Assembly (NCBI GenBank): GCA_009869945.1
Contig: WIXG01000268.1
Coordinates: 47,236-111,235 of the forward strand
Reading direction: 5' to 3'
Length of the DNA: 64,000 bases
DNA from: Mesaphorura yosii
Lineage: Eukaryota; Arthropoda; Collembola; Poduromorpha; Tullbergiidae
Position numbers and translations under genes: made by a program. Each line of letters opens with the position of its first letter. Within the stretch, counting starts at the first letter, position 1. Below, one piece after another: positions 28,074-42,288 of this stretch. The notes under the pieces are model-generated. The model searched no databases. It was not told the DNA's origin and saw only the letters and a program-made list of their open reading frames with translations.

Positions 28074-31000
28074 TGCAGCACTGAAGAGAATAAGACTGAA
28101 CTCGAGGTCGAACCCTTCGATGAGCAATGAGTAAAGCATTACATGAGAGCACCCTGCCCTGCCATTATGTGCCTGGTGAGTTTTAATTAGGTTGTCATTA
28201 TTTCTGTGACTGCGACTGCGGCTGACTGTGACCAATTCACATAACCGAAGACTGAATTATGAAACTGGAGATTGTATCTGGACCAGATACCAGAATTATG
28301 AGCGATAATGTTACATGTTACCACAACCATGCCGAATGCGAATCCAAGATTTCCACGCAATGCAATGATAAAGACGGCAATGATGATTTAGTTCATCTTT
28401 CCGGTATCTCATGCCCTAGCCTGCTTTTTGAGACTTTTTCTCAGCATAAGGTCTCTGCAGATTGCAGAGGAAGATGAAGATGATGAGCACGGCATTTGAA
28501 GAAGTTTGGGTCTTAGAAGTCTTGGTTTGGGTTGAATGAGGTCAATGCAGACTCGAATCGGAATGGCAAGGGAATAGAAAACAGGAAATATGGAACATGA
28601 ATGGGAATCCACAAAGAAGAACAGAACAAATATACGGGCCGGGGATTCTTTTGTGTAATTCGGTTCGGTTCTCATCTCACGTTATCTCATTTCTTTTATT
28701 TGCCAATGCAGCGAACGCGCCGCGCGCCGAGACGACGAGCAAGGGCAAGGCGAAGGCGCTGCTGAACTGGATCTTAAATGCTGAACCGCTCAGCCGGCTC
28801 AACTCAACGTTATTCAAAGTGCTTTACTTTGTCAAAAAATAAACTCAGTCTTCTGGACATAATAAGAGAACAACTTTCATCTTTCTTCCGTCCAACTCTT
28901 TCTCTTCCCGTTGAGAAAGATAAAAACGAAGTGCAGCGCGATGCGTGGAGAGCTTACAAGTGTAAGCAAGATGAAGATGAATTTAGTCCGGCTGCTGCTG
29001 CTGGAAGCCGGAGCGCCTTGCCTTCATTGGATTCCCAATTTCGTTAGGCTGAAACGAAAACAGCGTTATTAATAGCTGGCTGCTTTGGCTTGGGAATGGG
29101 AATTCGAAGTTTGAGCTGCAAATCTTCATAATCTTCGTGGATGCCAGAAATTTTCCCAGCTTTTGTCTGAATTTGTAACTCTCGATCTTCAGGGCAGGAA
29201 TTTTAACGCCCGCATGCCCGAAATTCGTCAATGCGGCCGGGTTCGCCCATAAATTTCTGTCTGGAGGCTCATAAACTCATAAAGTAATTGACTGGCAGGC
29301 GGGCAGAAGGCAAGCAGAATAGAAGAAGGACAATGACACATCTTTGAATGAATTTGAATTGAATTTGACGTTAGCATTTGCCCAAGTAAACATCTTTGAG
29401 ACCTTTTTGAACTCTGTCAATAATTTCTCGCTCAGGCTCGAGTCAAAGTCGAAGTCAGACCAAAGCCAATCCACGTTCGGCCTCTCCTCCTCTTCCATTG
29501 TTGCTTTTGTTACAGTTGCATCTCTGCCCATTGTTCGAGCTGCTCCTGTCAGAAATTCCGTTTGCGATTCAAGAAGGGCAATTTACGTGAAAAGCTCCCA
29601 AAAATAGACGGCTGGATGATGGAAAAGGTGGAAATATTTGGAGCAATACGAGATTTCGAAAGGCGGGAGGAGTCGCACTTCAAAAACTCATATTCGTTGA
29701 AGCCAAGAACTCGAAGAACGTCGAAACGGGTGTTTTATCAGTTCAAGTTCATCTTGTGCTTACTCAAACCAGGTTCATTTCTCATTTGGTCAGTGCCAGT
29801 ACGATTTTATGAGAAGAACATTACCTGAAGGGTTTGGTTTCCCAGTAAAATCATGCCATACGTAAGAATTTTAACAGAATCCCATCATCAATTTTTTCCA
29901 TCCACGATCCACGACTCCACGTTTAATCTTTTCTCATAAAAATGTGGCCATGCCATAATAAAAGGATTTCGTTTTATAAAGTAAATGTATTTGATAAAGA
30001 TTCCAATCTAATGGAGTAAAATGCCTCAAGGAAGGCAGGCAAATGAATAAAGTACGAGTACAAGTACAATACACCACAAAGCATACCAGCAGCACTTTAC
30101 GAGAGGCGGACTGGATTTTGGACACTTTGGCTGGCAGTTGATGGCCATCATGCCATAAACGTTCTCAGATGCTCAGCTCAACAATACAACGGCAAAGGCA
30201 ACAGGCTGGATGGATGCTATCAATAAATTTGTAACTCATTAGCATTATTGTGCATGTAAGCCCATTACGAGGAGATTAGAACCTTTCTATGGCTGGCCTG
30301 GCCATTTTTCCATTGTATTGAATGAGTCTTTGATCTGAATTCTGAAAATGCAAATGTGAAGGACGCAAGAATCTTCCGAGCCGCTGCCGCTGTGCTGCCG
30401 ACGTTATTGCTCCGTATGGGTTTTCCATTCTTCGAGATCATGACGACTACCTGTTGATCTGAATCTCCAATCATTCTTCTCCACACCAGGCAGGATCCGC
30501 CAGCGCGATGCGATGCAGGATGCATCTTTTCAATTATTTATTGATCATGTCCATCACTCTTCTTCTCCTCAGCTCAGCTTTCAGCAGTCAGCGCTCCAGC
30601 CTCCTGTCTCTCGCTTCAGCTGCATGCAAACTGTTATTGCGGTCTCCCCGAGATTCACTTTCTTCTGGCTGCGCGCTGGTTGCAAGATGATTAATTTTGA
30701 TACGGCAATAAAAATGCACAAAGAAATCACGCAACTGACGTAAAAAGTGTATCAAACAAATTTTTTCTGGTACAACAATTGAATAATGGAAACAAGCATT
30801 TAGCATTAAGTGGTTTTTTCTTTTATACGTACGGCAACGGATGGGCTGGCATCCATACAAATTGATTCTGCATCGAACATCGGCTTCTGCTTCTGGGTTG
30901 ATGATAGCCTTAATTTAAATATTAAATCTTTAAATCTATCCACACTTGGTGCGGTTTGGTTTGTGGGCTAGCTGGCCACGACCAGGATTGATTTGACCCT

Positions 31001-34000
31001 CAGCAGCCTACGTGGTGGCGTGGCGTGGAATGGAGGCAGGTAAGGCTTGGCGAGGCAGGGCGGCTGTGGCCGTTAAGTGGTGGGCTGTTCGTAAGGAACG
31101 TTAATTACAATTTCAATTTGGAAATACACATACAAACTCGTACGCACTTAAACCATCGCGAAGGGATCCTTCAAAAATACAGCCATTAATTGCTTTTTTG
31201 GACGATCTCCACTTATCAACTACGTCTACTGCGATTTCTTCTGTATTATGCTCCTCGTGTGATCAGTTGATCAGCAAGACTGCGACGCGACGTGAGAGGT
31301 GAGACTGATGTAATGCGGAGGTGATCGATATTCTTATGTTGTAGTGAGAATGAGACTGACTCGCTTAGATTAAGGCACTCGATAACGACCTGTCAATTAC
31401 AACCAACAAATTGCAAGATGTTTTCTTATGCAGACGCGGACGTGGACGAACACTACACGCATCATTCATTTAGCATGAATCACTTCAATTAATACTCGTG
31501 TTCGTATTACTTAAAATAAAAATTAATTAATACTTGATAGTGTAAAGAGTAAGAAAAGATTGAAAGTTGATCCAATTCGAAATTCGAATTCTATACTCTT
31601 CTTTGAGAGAAACCGAGAAGGAAAGATGCGAGGTGCTTATTAATTCTTTCTCGCCGTAAAGACCGCAGCAGTCGCACCGCAGCATGCAGGATGCTCAAGG
31701 AAAACAAAAGATTATTCATCTGATCTGCTCCAGCATCTGGTTCTTCATCTTTCCCGTTGTATCGCATCACTGTATCTTGTATCTCGTATCTGGAGCTGGT
31801 AATTGTTGCTTTTGGGACCGCGATGATGAAATTGAAGTGTCGAGTCTCCTATGCCTGCTCGCCTGTTTTGGTATCTGGTACGATGCGCCTCCGCATCGGC
31901 ATCGACGGTGCTCTGTTTTCTATTCTGTTCCAAGTTCAAGTGCCAGGCTCACGCAAACGACGTAACAAAAATCATAATTCCCAAATTCCCACAAGACAGG
32001 CGGACGGAGAAGATGAAAATGAGATGAGAACCTTTCGCATTGCAATAATGAAAGTTTCTTCTCGACTTTCAAGTGTTGTGTTTTCCACTCTTCTCAATTT
32101 CAGCAGCGTGCGATCCTGAAAAGCAAGAGCAAAAGCAACCCCAGTCAAGGCAAACCAAGCCAGGCTAAGTTACGTTTGTGTATAATTTGGATCTTCTTGG
32201 TCTTGGTCTTGAGAAGATGATCTCTTGAGTTTATTTTGTTTTGTCTATCGTATGGGTTTTTTAAGGGCGCAAGATTCCCAAAACATCAATTGAGCCAGAG
32301 AGAGCCTCGCAACTTGGAGTCAGTCGCCTCCTCGCCTGCTTTGCTCTGTCTTGGTTAGTAATCTAATTCATTCGACGAGAATTCTTCTTCTGCTCTACTC
32401 ACGCAGATCTTGAATCTTTGGCCAAGATGCTTGCCGTCTTGCGCTTGTTTGCCAGAACGTTCATAAATAGGATTCTCAAGAGAGCCTTCATATTTATACA
32501 ACACAATACCTCGTATTCTGAAGGATACAGAAGATATTTCCATTAACAACCACTTAAGAGAAGCAACAGTGAAAAATAAGAGTGAGCCGAAGAACCCTGC
32601 CTGCCTGCCTGCCAAGTTGGAAAAACAATCTTAAATTATTGGAAGGAAACGTAAAATGTGAAAAATAATTTTTCTGTGGAGTGGATCACAATCGCAGGCC
32701 CTTTTTAAGGGGAAACAGCCCAAAGATTTGGGAATGTAAACTGTAATTAGGAACCCAAAGCGCAGGGTTCACGGGTTCAAGAAGCATCTGTGCATCAGTG
32801 CGTGAGAGTTAATTGCGTTTTTACGCTCGTAATTGAAAACTGCACTCACAATCGGACTGCACTGCACTTCGTCAAATCTTCAAGCCTTTAATGATCTGGC
32901 CTGGCCGTGGCTTGACTCCGGCCTGAGATTGAAAAATAATGATGGCCAAGGTCAGTGCCAGCGCCAGCGGTGACTTCGTAATTCAGGGCCAGAGCCACAT
33001 GCATTAAATCCCAACACGTTAAGAAGGAAATGAAAAATTATTGTCGTCAGTCTGTTTTGAATCTTTCGCAATGCAAGGGCAATCCAATCCACAGGACGCG
33101 GACGCGAGGTCGCGTTCGTCTTTGGCGATGGGACGATGAAGAAAAGGTGTAAAGATAACGAGCTTAGGAATTCCGAACAATAGGGATTATTATTTCAGAA
33201 TTTACGCATGAATTCGTGGAGGACCCACCGCACCAGCAGCAAGGCAGCAGCATAAAAGATTGTCAACCTACCCCAGAAACCGTACCATACTGCAAAGTTA
33301 TTATTCATTGCAGAGTCTTTTGTCCCGTCGCTTTCGTGAAAATGTTTTGAGTTGTTTAAATGTAAAGAAAACTCCCCAAAATCTTTATGCACATTTTACC
33401 CCAAAGTGTACAGTGTCGTAGACAAAAGGCGAAGGGTCTCTTCAATTCCATCAATGGCCCAGAGCGTACGTGAAGCAAAGGAAGCAGGGTCCCTTGAGAA
33501 ATGGCACTGCAACTGCAGCGATTGAATGGTACTGGACTGCATTGTGAGAATAATTGAAATGAATCGTCCTACTTTCCTGTCTCTCTGTCATATTTCTCTT
33601 GTACTTGTACACTGGTCGTGTAGAAGCACAGCATAAGGACACTTTTATTAAGTCTGTGCTTGTAAATGGTAATTGCAGTTGCATTTCCAATGCTCCTGCG
33701 GTTACACGAACATCATAAAATGTAATTTCGAGGTTCGACCCTGCTGCACACTGCCTGCACCAACTACGAAGATGCAAGGCACGGCACATGGAGAAAATTG
33801 CTGTGTGGGGTTTCAGACGGTCGAATTAGGTTGCCAATAAATCCTTCAGATGAAGCATTCTACCAGACTACCAGGAAGAAGATTCACAATCACAATCACA
33901 ATGCATACAAGAGAAGAGACAACGGCGGTAGGACGGACCCACCACGCACGAATTATCAATACAAAGGGCATGGCATGGTACGGACACAAACTCGGACTTC

Positions 34001-37000
34001 GACGTGGTAAGCGGTCCGTCGCAGTCGCAGGATGCATTTTATTTATGTATTTACAGTGTCCATGAGCTGTCATTTAAAATCACATAAGAAAGAGTAACGG
34101 TTCCTTTTCCTTCTTTGGCGAGTATGGTGTATTTCAGTTGAGAATTCCAGTAGCAATTGCCCATGAGACGAGCGAGCAGTTGCAAATGCAATTTATTCAT
34201 AACTAGTAAACTGGTATTTGGTCGTGGGTATTTTATGTCACCTACCTCAATGGCGATGGTATTGTGGACTCGTAACTCGTACAATCGTACAGCGAAATAT
34301 ATCATCATTGCCTGCCTGCCACTCTGTCTGCCTGAAGATGGTATTTAGTCGTCAAAACTGATATTTTGATCTCTCCTTTCTTCCAGCAACGCCAGCAAGC
34401 AGGCGAGCAGTAAAATAAGCTTCTGACGACCGAATCCAATACTTTTATGTACTTTCGTACACAAGTAGTTTAGTAGGTACATTTTGACAGTTTTCGTAGT
34501 CCGACAGCAACAGTGGCAGCCCACATAAAGCGGGATGAAAGATTTATTCGAGGGAAACAGGAAAATGTCTTGGAAAAGTGCTGCTCTTTTACCAAACTTT
34601 CCATGAAAAGGTGTGAGAAATGTATTTATAAAGATTGTACTGCGATCAAGGGATTTGAGTTCTGAGGCGTTTCACGCAGGAAAATTAGAAGATGAAGCCT
34701 GAGCCTAAGATGAGATGACGATGACCGGCATGGGGCCTGGCTGCGTAAAGAGATGGATATTTATGCGTGTGAATTATGTCATCTTGAAACTTATGTGCGC
34801 AGCGCAGTATTTGAAAGCCGAGCTGGAATTCATTCAAATGAAGAAATTTCAACTTCTTACGAAGGGCTTTCCTTTGAGCCTTTGATAGTAATTCCAATTC
34901 GTTTTCGTTTCTTTTGGAGTACGAATACTGAAATAGTGCGACTAAAGAGGAAAATATGCACAGCATGCGTCCTTTCTTGTGCGTGCACTGTGCGTGTGAT
35001 TGAAATATCTTTATTCGTCAAGGGCACACAGGTAGGCACGCAATGGAGATTTGCGTTTGTGCCTACGCCGTGTATTTTCTAAGCTCCAGCTCCAAGGAGT
35101 GGACTCAAATGGACCTGTGCTTGTCAACAATCGCATTGTTGTGCAGGTGAGCTTGAACTGAGCCTGGACAGGATTTCTTGGGTTTCTTGTTTTTTCTCAG
35201 AATTTCTGAATTGAATTGCGTGAATTGCGTCGTCGCATTCGTGGTGGTAGTAAATGAGATTAGAAACTCGGAGGACAAAGCGACAAAAGCCCGGAGAATT
35301 GGATTTCAGTCGGTGTTTTGGGAAATATGAGACACTTGAAGGCTAGGATCTGCTTTCACGTCTGCACTGGTTTTGGTTTGGCGAATATTGAATCATGACA
35401 AAAGATAAGAAAGAAACCACAAAAGGAAACCGTCAACAAAGCCAGAGCTCTAATACGATTGTGATTGTGAATTGCGAGCAGTGCCTGGCTTGGCGTGGTG
35501 TGGTGTGTTTGATCTAAGAAATGTAAACAGAGCGATTCGTTCAGGGAGATTACTCACACCTTACAGCGACAAGAAAAGGTGAGTGACAGATAAGAAGAAC
35601 GACGATAGCGACAGCGGGTTCAAGCCACCAGCCGCTCAGGTGAAGTGAAAATAGGTTAAGCAAGCAATAAGCAAGCACTGAGCACCAAGTGTCAATAAAA
35701 CCAGCACCGGAAACATCCTGTCAACAATGGAGTATGAAGTAAGAAGTGTAAATGAAGAAAGTATCAACGCTGACGCTGACAAGGCTGGCAGCCCAGTGTT
35801 TTTCGATGGCGATATTTGCACAATGACAATTCTGATTCAAGGTTTCTTCGTTCGGTGGATGGTGAAGATGGTACACAAATCTTAGGTCTGGGTGAAGAAG
35901 AAGGGGACCCGACCCGACTGGAGTACTAAATGTATGAGCTGCATTTTTAAAGACCTGTCACTGTCAACTTGTCATAATATTTGTCATTCAAGTACGGTAC
36001 GGCAATTCACTTCACCCACTACGACTACGACGTTGGTAGAATAGAGAAGGAGAACGGTACTTCGGTATCGGCTCCTTTACGTACGCCCACGCCTCCAGCT
36101 GCACTGTGTTGGTTGGTGCTCTCAATCAAAAATCGGCCGTATTTTTCCACAGTCTCAACTATTTGGAGACCGAAAGCCACAGTGTACATTTATTTCACAC
36201 ATTCTAAAAATGAAGAAGGATGTAGGCCGAAACTAGCAATTAAAAATTGAGAAAGAGCAAGTTTAGACCCTGTTTTGAAGCAGAGACTTCAGAATAATTA
36301 GTGCAGAAACCCCATAAAAGTGGGCAAGGAGCAATTGGCACAGAAAATTAGGCTCACGAGCCAACAAATCGGGGAAGCAGAAGCAGATTGTCGCATTAAT
36401 AAGAGATTAAATGCCTCTTTTTGTTTACTTTCCGGCTGCTAGCCGCACCGCCACGGCCAAAGCGCTGGTAAGTTGACAAGATTCAAGATTTCAAGCGCCC
36501 ATTTGGGAATTTCTTTTATGACCGGTCTGAAACTGGAAGCTGGAACTTGGAATTGCGTCAAATTCACATTCACCAAGCACGTCATTGTAGATTCAAATCG
36601 TAATTATAATTATAATACATAAAATATCATTTATCAAGATAAAAGCTTCATATTTGACGACAGAGCACGATGTTGCTCGTGGCTGGCCTAGGCTTAAGAC
36701 GCAAAGGCAAAACAAAAGTCTTGCTGGATGGCTGGAGTGAAAGAAAGTCAAGTCAATGGGACACGTCTTCTGCTTTTGCTGGGCTGCCCGGAATAAGATT
36801 GTAATTTCTCTGCACAGAAACACGGTGGTGGTGGCACAAAGGACGCTGACTGCTAGACTTAGGCTGACTGCTTTTTTAGGTTTTAGACAAGTCATTTAAT
36901 AAGATTTATTATCAGGAGGGGGTTGACATTTCAACAAAATAAAACAGCGGGTATTTCTCCTTCTCCTTCCTTCCACGGGCTATTCTGGCTTGGGCTCTGG

Positions 37001-40000
37001 CTCAGTTCGCCGTGGACAAAAGACGTTGTAACGACGACGACGACGTCATTGAAGAGTAACGAGAAAGAAGAAACCCCAGTCAGCCCGGCACAATACTTTG
37101 CAACCCGCTACAGAAATGTGTTGGGCTTAAAATTCCTGCCTGGTCTTATCATATTTGTGTACTTTGGTACTTACAAAAGATACCAGGACAGGACCGGCTT
37201 ACTGTCTGACTGCGACTTTGACTGACAAAACTTGTCAATTTCGCCTTTTCCACCAGTAATTTTTTGTCACCATACTTGTATCACAATAAACTGTGTCATT
37301 AGATTTGCGCTGTGCTGCTGGTCCCTCAGACGCTCAGACTTGTTGTCAGGAAAAGTCAAAGATTAGTGTCACCGTCACCTTCACCGTGCGACAACACATT
37401 GCAGATTCCGTCCATCGCCCTTTCAAAAACCTGCTGCTGAGTGGATCCGGTGGAAAAATTAATCATCTTATCGCTGAGTTACGTTTTTTACGGGTAAATG
37501 CCAAAGCATTGAATAATTTCAATTCGCAACGACTGTTGAATGATTTTTCCATTTCCCTTCTCACCTGCTGGAGCATTTCTTTCATTTATACCATATTTAG
37601 GTTCAACTTGAATCGGGTGGTTGAGTGAATTCCGTTCCAAAGCGAGTTCACAGGCTGTGGCTGAAATAAATGTGGGTCATACTTACGGACTATTAATACG
37701 AGTGTCAATTAATAATCGCATATCAGAAGTGGACCACGTTCAGACTCCAGAGATTCGTTTCCCAGCTGGCTCAGAGTGAATAGAAAGTTGGCAGGCATGC
37801 CTGAACTCTTGGGGCCTTGGTGGTCAATTTGTGGCCTATTTGTATCTCGATTTTGCGACCTAATGGACGAGTGCATTAAAATCAAAACAAATACGCAACC
37901 CATGGGCTATGGGCTTGATCTAGTAATAAATTACCAGCGTATTAAAGATGACTACGACTATGACTATGACATGACTGGTCAAGCATTACGGTCAGAAACC
38001 GTACCACACCATGCCAAAACGGCCAAAGTCCAAATGAATTCCCATGCCAAAAGTCAGATGACGATAGTGCAATGCCGAAAAGCTGCCCATTGAACGCCGC
38101 GTTGCCGTTGCCAGCAGCCCTTTGAATGCATTGTGCGTAATATTTATATCTGCACTTTAAACTGGAATGCACATTATTGTCACAAGTCACAGTCACCGCA
38201 TCATTTTCATCTGTGCGCTGTAATTTACAGATAAAAGCATTGCTAGTGATTGCACCCGAGACCACTTCTTTCTTCCACATGGTCCGGCTGGCCACTGGGA
38301 ATACGCGTAGCAAAAGTAATACGCCTGTCGACGCATTCACATTCACGCGCTCTGGACCGAGATTGTGACTGGCTGTAGTGAAAAGGGTTTCACTCGTTTC
38401 ATAACGTAACATCTATTTTTATCAATGATTGTTGTCATTGTCGTGGCTTGGCTTCTGAAGAGGTGCCCGTGACTGTGACTGAGGACTGCTAGCTAGACTC
38501 CTCAATTCTCAAGTATTTCCTTTCAATTTCTCATTTCTCATGTTGTTCGACGGCACCGTTATCCCATTACGCGCTATTAGTCCGAGTGAAACGTGAGAGC
38601 AGAAGCAAGTGAGCATTGTCGTCGTCGTCGGCCTTAATGGATTTTTTACTTCATCATCTGCACGGTGAGGACAATGACAATGCTGTCCTGTGTCCTGTCC
38701 TGTCCCACATACGCGTAGCACGCAAACACATACTGCGGACTTGCGATAGCTACTTTGTGTGATTTTGGTGAAAGATAACAACATTAACTTGTACCCAATC
38801 TCCACCACGAATCTAACAAATCCATTAACCACGCATTTATTATCTTTTCCCGGTTTCCATAACACAGCGCATTGCCTCAACTCTACGCAATGCTCATTTG
38901 GCGTACTGTCCAATTGACTCCAACGTGCTACGGAGCCATTTACTTGAGAACGTTCTACAAAAATATAGACAATGAACTGTACATGTGTGGTGAATCGCTT
39001 GTTTTGTATTCGAGGCCAAATCTGTGAGAAAATTGCTATATTTGTCAGTCCAACTGCTTCTTTCACTTCTACTATGCCTGTGCTAGTGCATGCGCACGCA
39101 AATTTTGCAAATCTACCTAAGCTTTTGATTAAATGTAGTACTAAAGAGAAATATTTTAGGTTATGTCATCCAAATTCTAAAAACTACTCACTTGAATTTT
39201 GGACTCTGGGAATTTGACAGACTTTCTAAATAGCAGAAGCATGATGAAATTCCGTTTAATTTCGATTGATATCAATATTTTATGGCATTCGTCTTCTGCT
39301 TGGAATTTCAAAGATTATGCCGAAGCACCGACTTCGCGAAAATATTGAAGATCATGTAAACAGTAGGAAGAAGCTGATTGCAAAAGAATCGACAAAACAA
39401 CGGAATAAGGAAACGGCTTCACATTACGCCAGCTCCAGTGTGAATTGAGTAATTTGTCACTTGAACTTGCCCTCGACAGCCTCGACGAGGCCTTAAAGCT
39501 TACACGTTCGATACGTGAGGCATGAACGGTCGTCGGGATTGAAATTGAGACTCATAAACTGTTAAATTTAAAACATGGGCTGCATGGCACTGCACTGTGC
39601 CCGGGTGGAAAATGACGACACGTGTCGTTAACCATGCAATGATGTGAGCCTGCAAAGCAAAAGCCGGGCTAATCCACTTGAACTCTGCAGTGCGCTCGAG
39701 ATCCGCCCGGCATGATTGGGTTGGAGTGTTATTGTTGTAATGCGGTACTTTTTATGGCAAGGGGACACTAATTCAAGTCTGTTTCAATCTTTCACATATC
39801 ACAAAGTGGGGCTCAACTCATATGGGACGAGGGTGCCGGAAAGACAATCAAACCTTATCCGGGCATCTCTGCAGCATTTGCATTATTTCATTAAATCTTA
39901 CAAGATCAAAGCCCCACTGAACATGATCAAAAGAACCAAAACGAGACACGTTCACATTTTTGTTTAATGAGCCCCGAAAATCCAATTCCTATCCTGCCGC

Positions 40001-42203
40001 TGCAGATTGCGAGGACGAGGACGCTCTTGGCAAAGTATCAGCGCAGCTCAGCGTGCTAAACTTTTTTCATTCACTTAATTCAAAGTTCATAAATTACTGT
40101 CTGGTTGCGAGTACCATGCGTGTATTTCAAAAAGATTAACATTTTTCCACGTTGCATGGGTCGAGTCGTGCAAGGTTCGGATTCGGGCCGCAATTTTTCT
40201 TTCAGGACCATTTCAAATGCCACGGAAGAGTGAAAGTCGTTTTCATTTCCAGAGTTTAGCACCCAAATCTTAGCGTTACCGACACCGTTGCAGTCGCGCA
40301 ATGAAGCAATGAAGGTGAAGATTTATTTCCGGTGCCTGTGCTTACGAGTACGCGTACTGAATGTGCGAAGTTACGCCATTTCAATCCGCTTCGTCTTAAA
40401 CTGCTTTTTCCAAAATAGTTAACGGCAAGTGCAAGCCTTAATTATTGCCTTCGGGACGGACATAAATGACTCCTGGAAATCGTGTGACCCACTGGCGAAA
40501 TGGCGAATATTTTGTCTTTCAAATTTCACGTGCTCAATAGGTAAAATTCCTAATCTTCCAAAATTCTGAATGAAATTGACTCCTCTACCAGCCTTTGATT
40601 CCATAATTCATGGACAATTCACATATCCACTTGACACCGCAGGCACCGCCACCCTTTTGAATGATAAACATAGTGACAGCGACGACGACGATGACGACGG
40701 GGTTGCATGATTCAAGTGATGAGAAAATTGTAAATGAGTTGCTATTGAATTTAGTATGGCATTGGCCGGAGGCCTGAGGACGTGTGCCTTGTGTCGGTGT
40801 CGCACCAGATTAATAATTTCTGGCACGAACCGATGTCAGTTCGTGTCAACTCAACGTATCAATCACCCGCTGATCCGTTCCAGTTCACGTCCGCGTCCTT
40901 CCACCCTTTCAGTACTCGTCGTGTGTCACATCGATATGCTTTTCTTCCCAACGCTGTCCAGTACGAAATCATCCCTTTCCCTCTGCTCTGATGATGAATG
41001 AGGTCTCCTGGGCCTCGAGAACGTGTAAATTAAGGCGGCCCCATGGCCAAGCCCAAGCTTTCGTACTCTGGGAATTTGCAAGAATCTGCTTCAAAGCAGG
41101 CAGCGCAGTGAGCGTCGACGAGATAAGCAGCTCAGGTCCCTCACCCTTTTGCCATTGCCATTTATTATTATTCTAGCCTTGTTTCACATTCGGCATTTGA
41201 TTGTTATTACCTTTTTAACAATAAAGTCAAAACAAGATCAACAACGTGCAGCGGGCGCGCGTAATCTAATCCTGGCCTGGCCTGAGTCTGCTAAAAAGCT
41301 GAACGTTGCGCACTTGAAAAGGAAGCAATCGCTATCATTTCATTGTAATTCGAACCCCATTCATAATATTCGCAGCCCGATGCTGCATGCACGCTGGTAA
41401 CAACTTTCCCTCGTGACACGTCACTCACCCTCGCCTTGCCGTATAATGCAGTGAGTTGCAAGTGCAATAAAAGTGCATCATTATTCCGGTGCTGCTCATA
41501 CGAGAATATGAATACCAAAACGAACCGAAAACGAAAACGGGTATTATTACCATTACCATTACCATCGCTATTGCTCTTGCTATTATTATGTGCATGATCC
41601 GTCGGGAATTAGTCCTCGAATACAAAAAGCGGACGGCGATGGCGGATCCAGTCGAAGGGGAAACTAAATTATATCTGCTGTAGAAATATCAAGTGCCAAG
41701 CCAGGAAGCCAGCCAGGCTGGAGCAACAAACTTGAACTTTTCTTTCACAATTATTAGTACCGGGTACAAAAAAGTTTATGATGACTTTCTCCCCTCCACC
41801 GACACGGCATTCGGCACAGGAAACAGCAAACTTGATAATGATTTGAATTGAGTGACAGTGCGACGCGGCGCGGTGGTTCGGTTCTGGTCTGACTTGGGTT
41901 GTTGGGTTCGTAGTTCGCGGTGCTCTTTCATCTTTTTTACAATTACCGAGCAAAGCACCGGCCAAATCAACCAACTTTATGACAATCTAATACAAAATTC
42001 ATATAACAAGTGCAATATTAATATGAATTATTCATTGTTGTATGAAAGAGGGGAGAAAGTCAGTGGAGGAACCGAATTTCGAATTTTCTGTTAACGTACA
42101 AGAATAAATGCGCAGTGTGGAGAAGAAAATCAACCACCCAGCCAGCGAGCGTGGCTCGTGGCTTGGATCTTTATCTTGATTGGAATCTTGTGATGTGCGT
42201 AAG

Positions 42204-42209
42204 TTTATT
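42204..42209 (-). promoter_or_regulatory. Poly(A) signal AATAAA for the four-TM gene
   Basis: AATAAA on the minus strand, about 80 nt beyond the stop codon at 42,289. Confidence 0.5.
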
Positions 42210-42288
42210 AATTTTTTGACAGCAAACAGCATAACAGCAAAAATGTTTCTGTTTCTGCCTTTTTGTTCCCAGCGATAGTGACATTTAC

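Larger units (their letters stand above)
18982..42288. other. 23.3-kb stretch with no supported gene
   Basis: This lies between the CLCA start codon and the 3' end of the four-TM gene. It must hold the CLCA promoter and 5' UTR, and the 3' UTR of the four-TM gene at its right end. I looked on both strands for exons bounded by good splice sites and for recognisable domains, and support none. Open frames here have low-complexity or random-looking translations. The content is the same short-word sequence as the CLCA intron, with (CGG)7, GAT/GAC runs and five TACGCGTA palindromes. Confidence 0.6.

Noticed and set aside
33195-33392. Short hydrophobic minus-strand frame resembling a small membrane peptide
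   Set aside because: A single short helix is expected by chance in a search of this size; there is no supporting signal.
38509-39066. 185-codon minus-strand open frame
   Set aside because: No recognisable motif, low-complexity stretches (CVCVLRVCGTGQDTGQ), and no promoter or poly(A) context.
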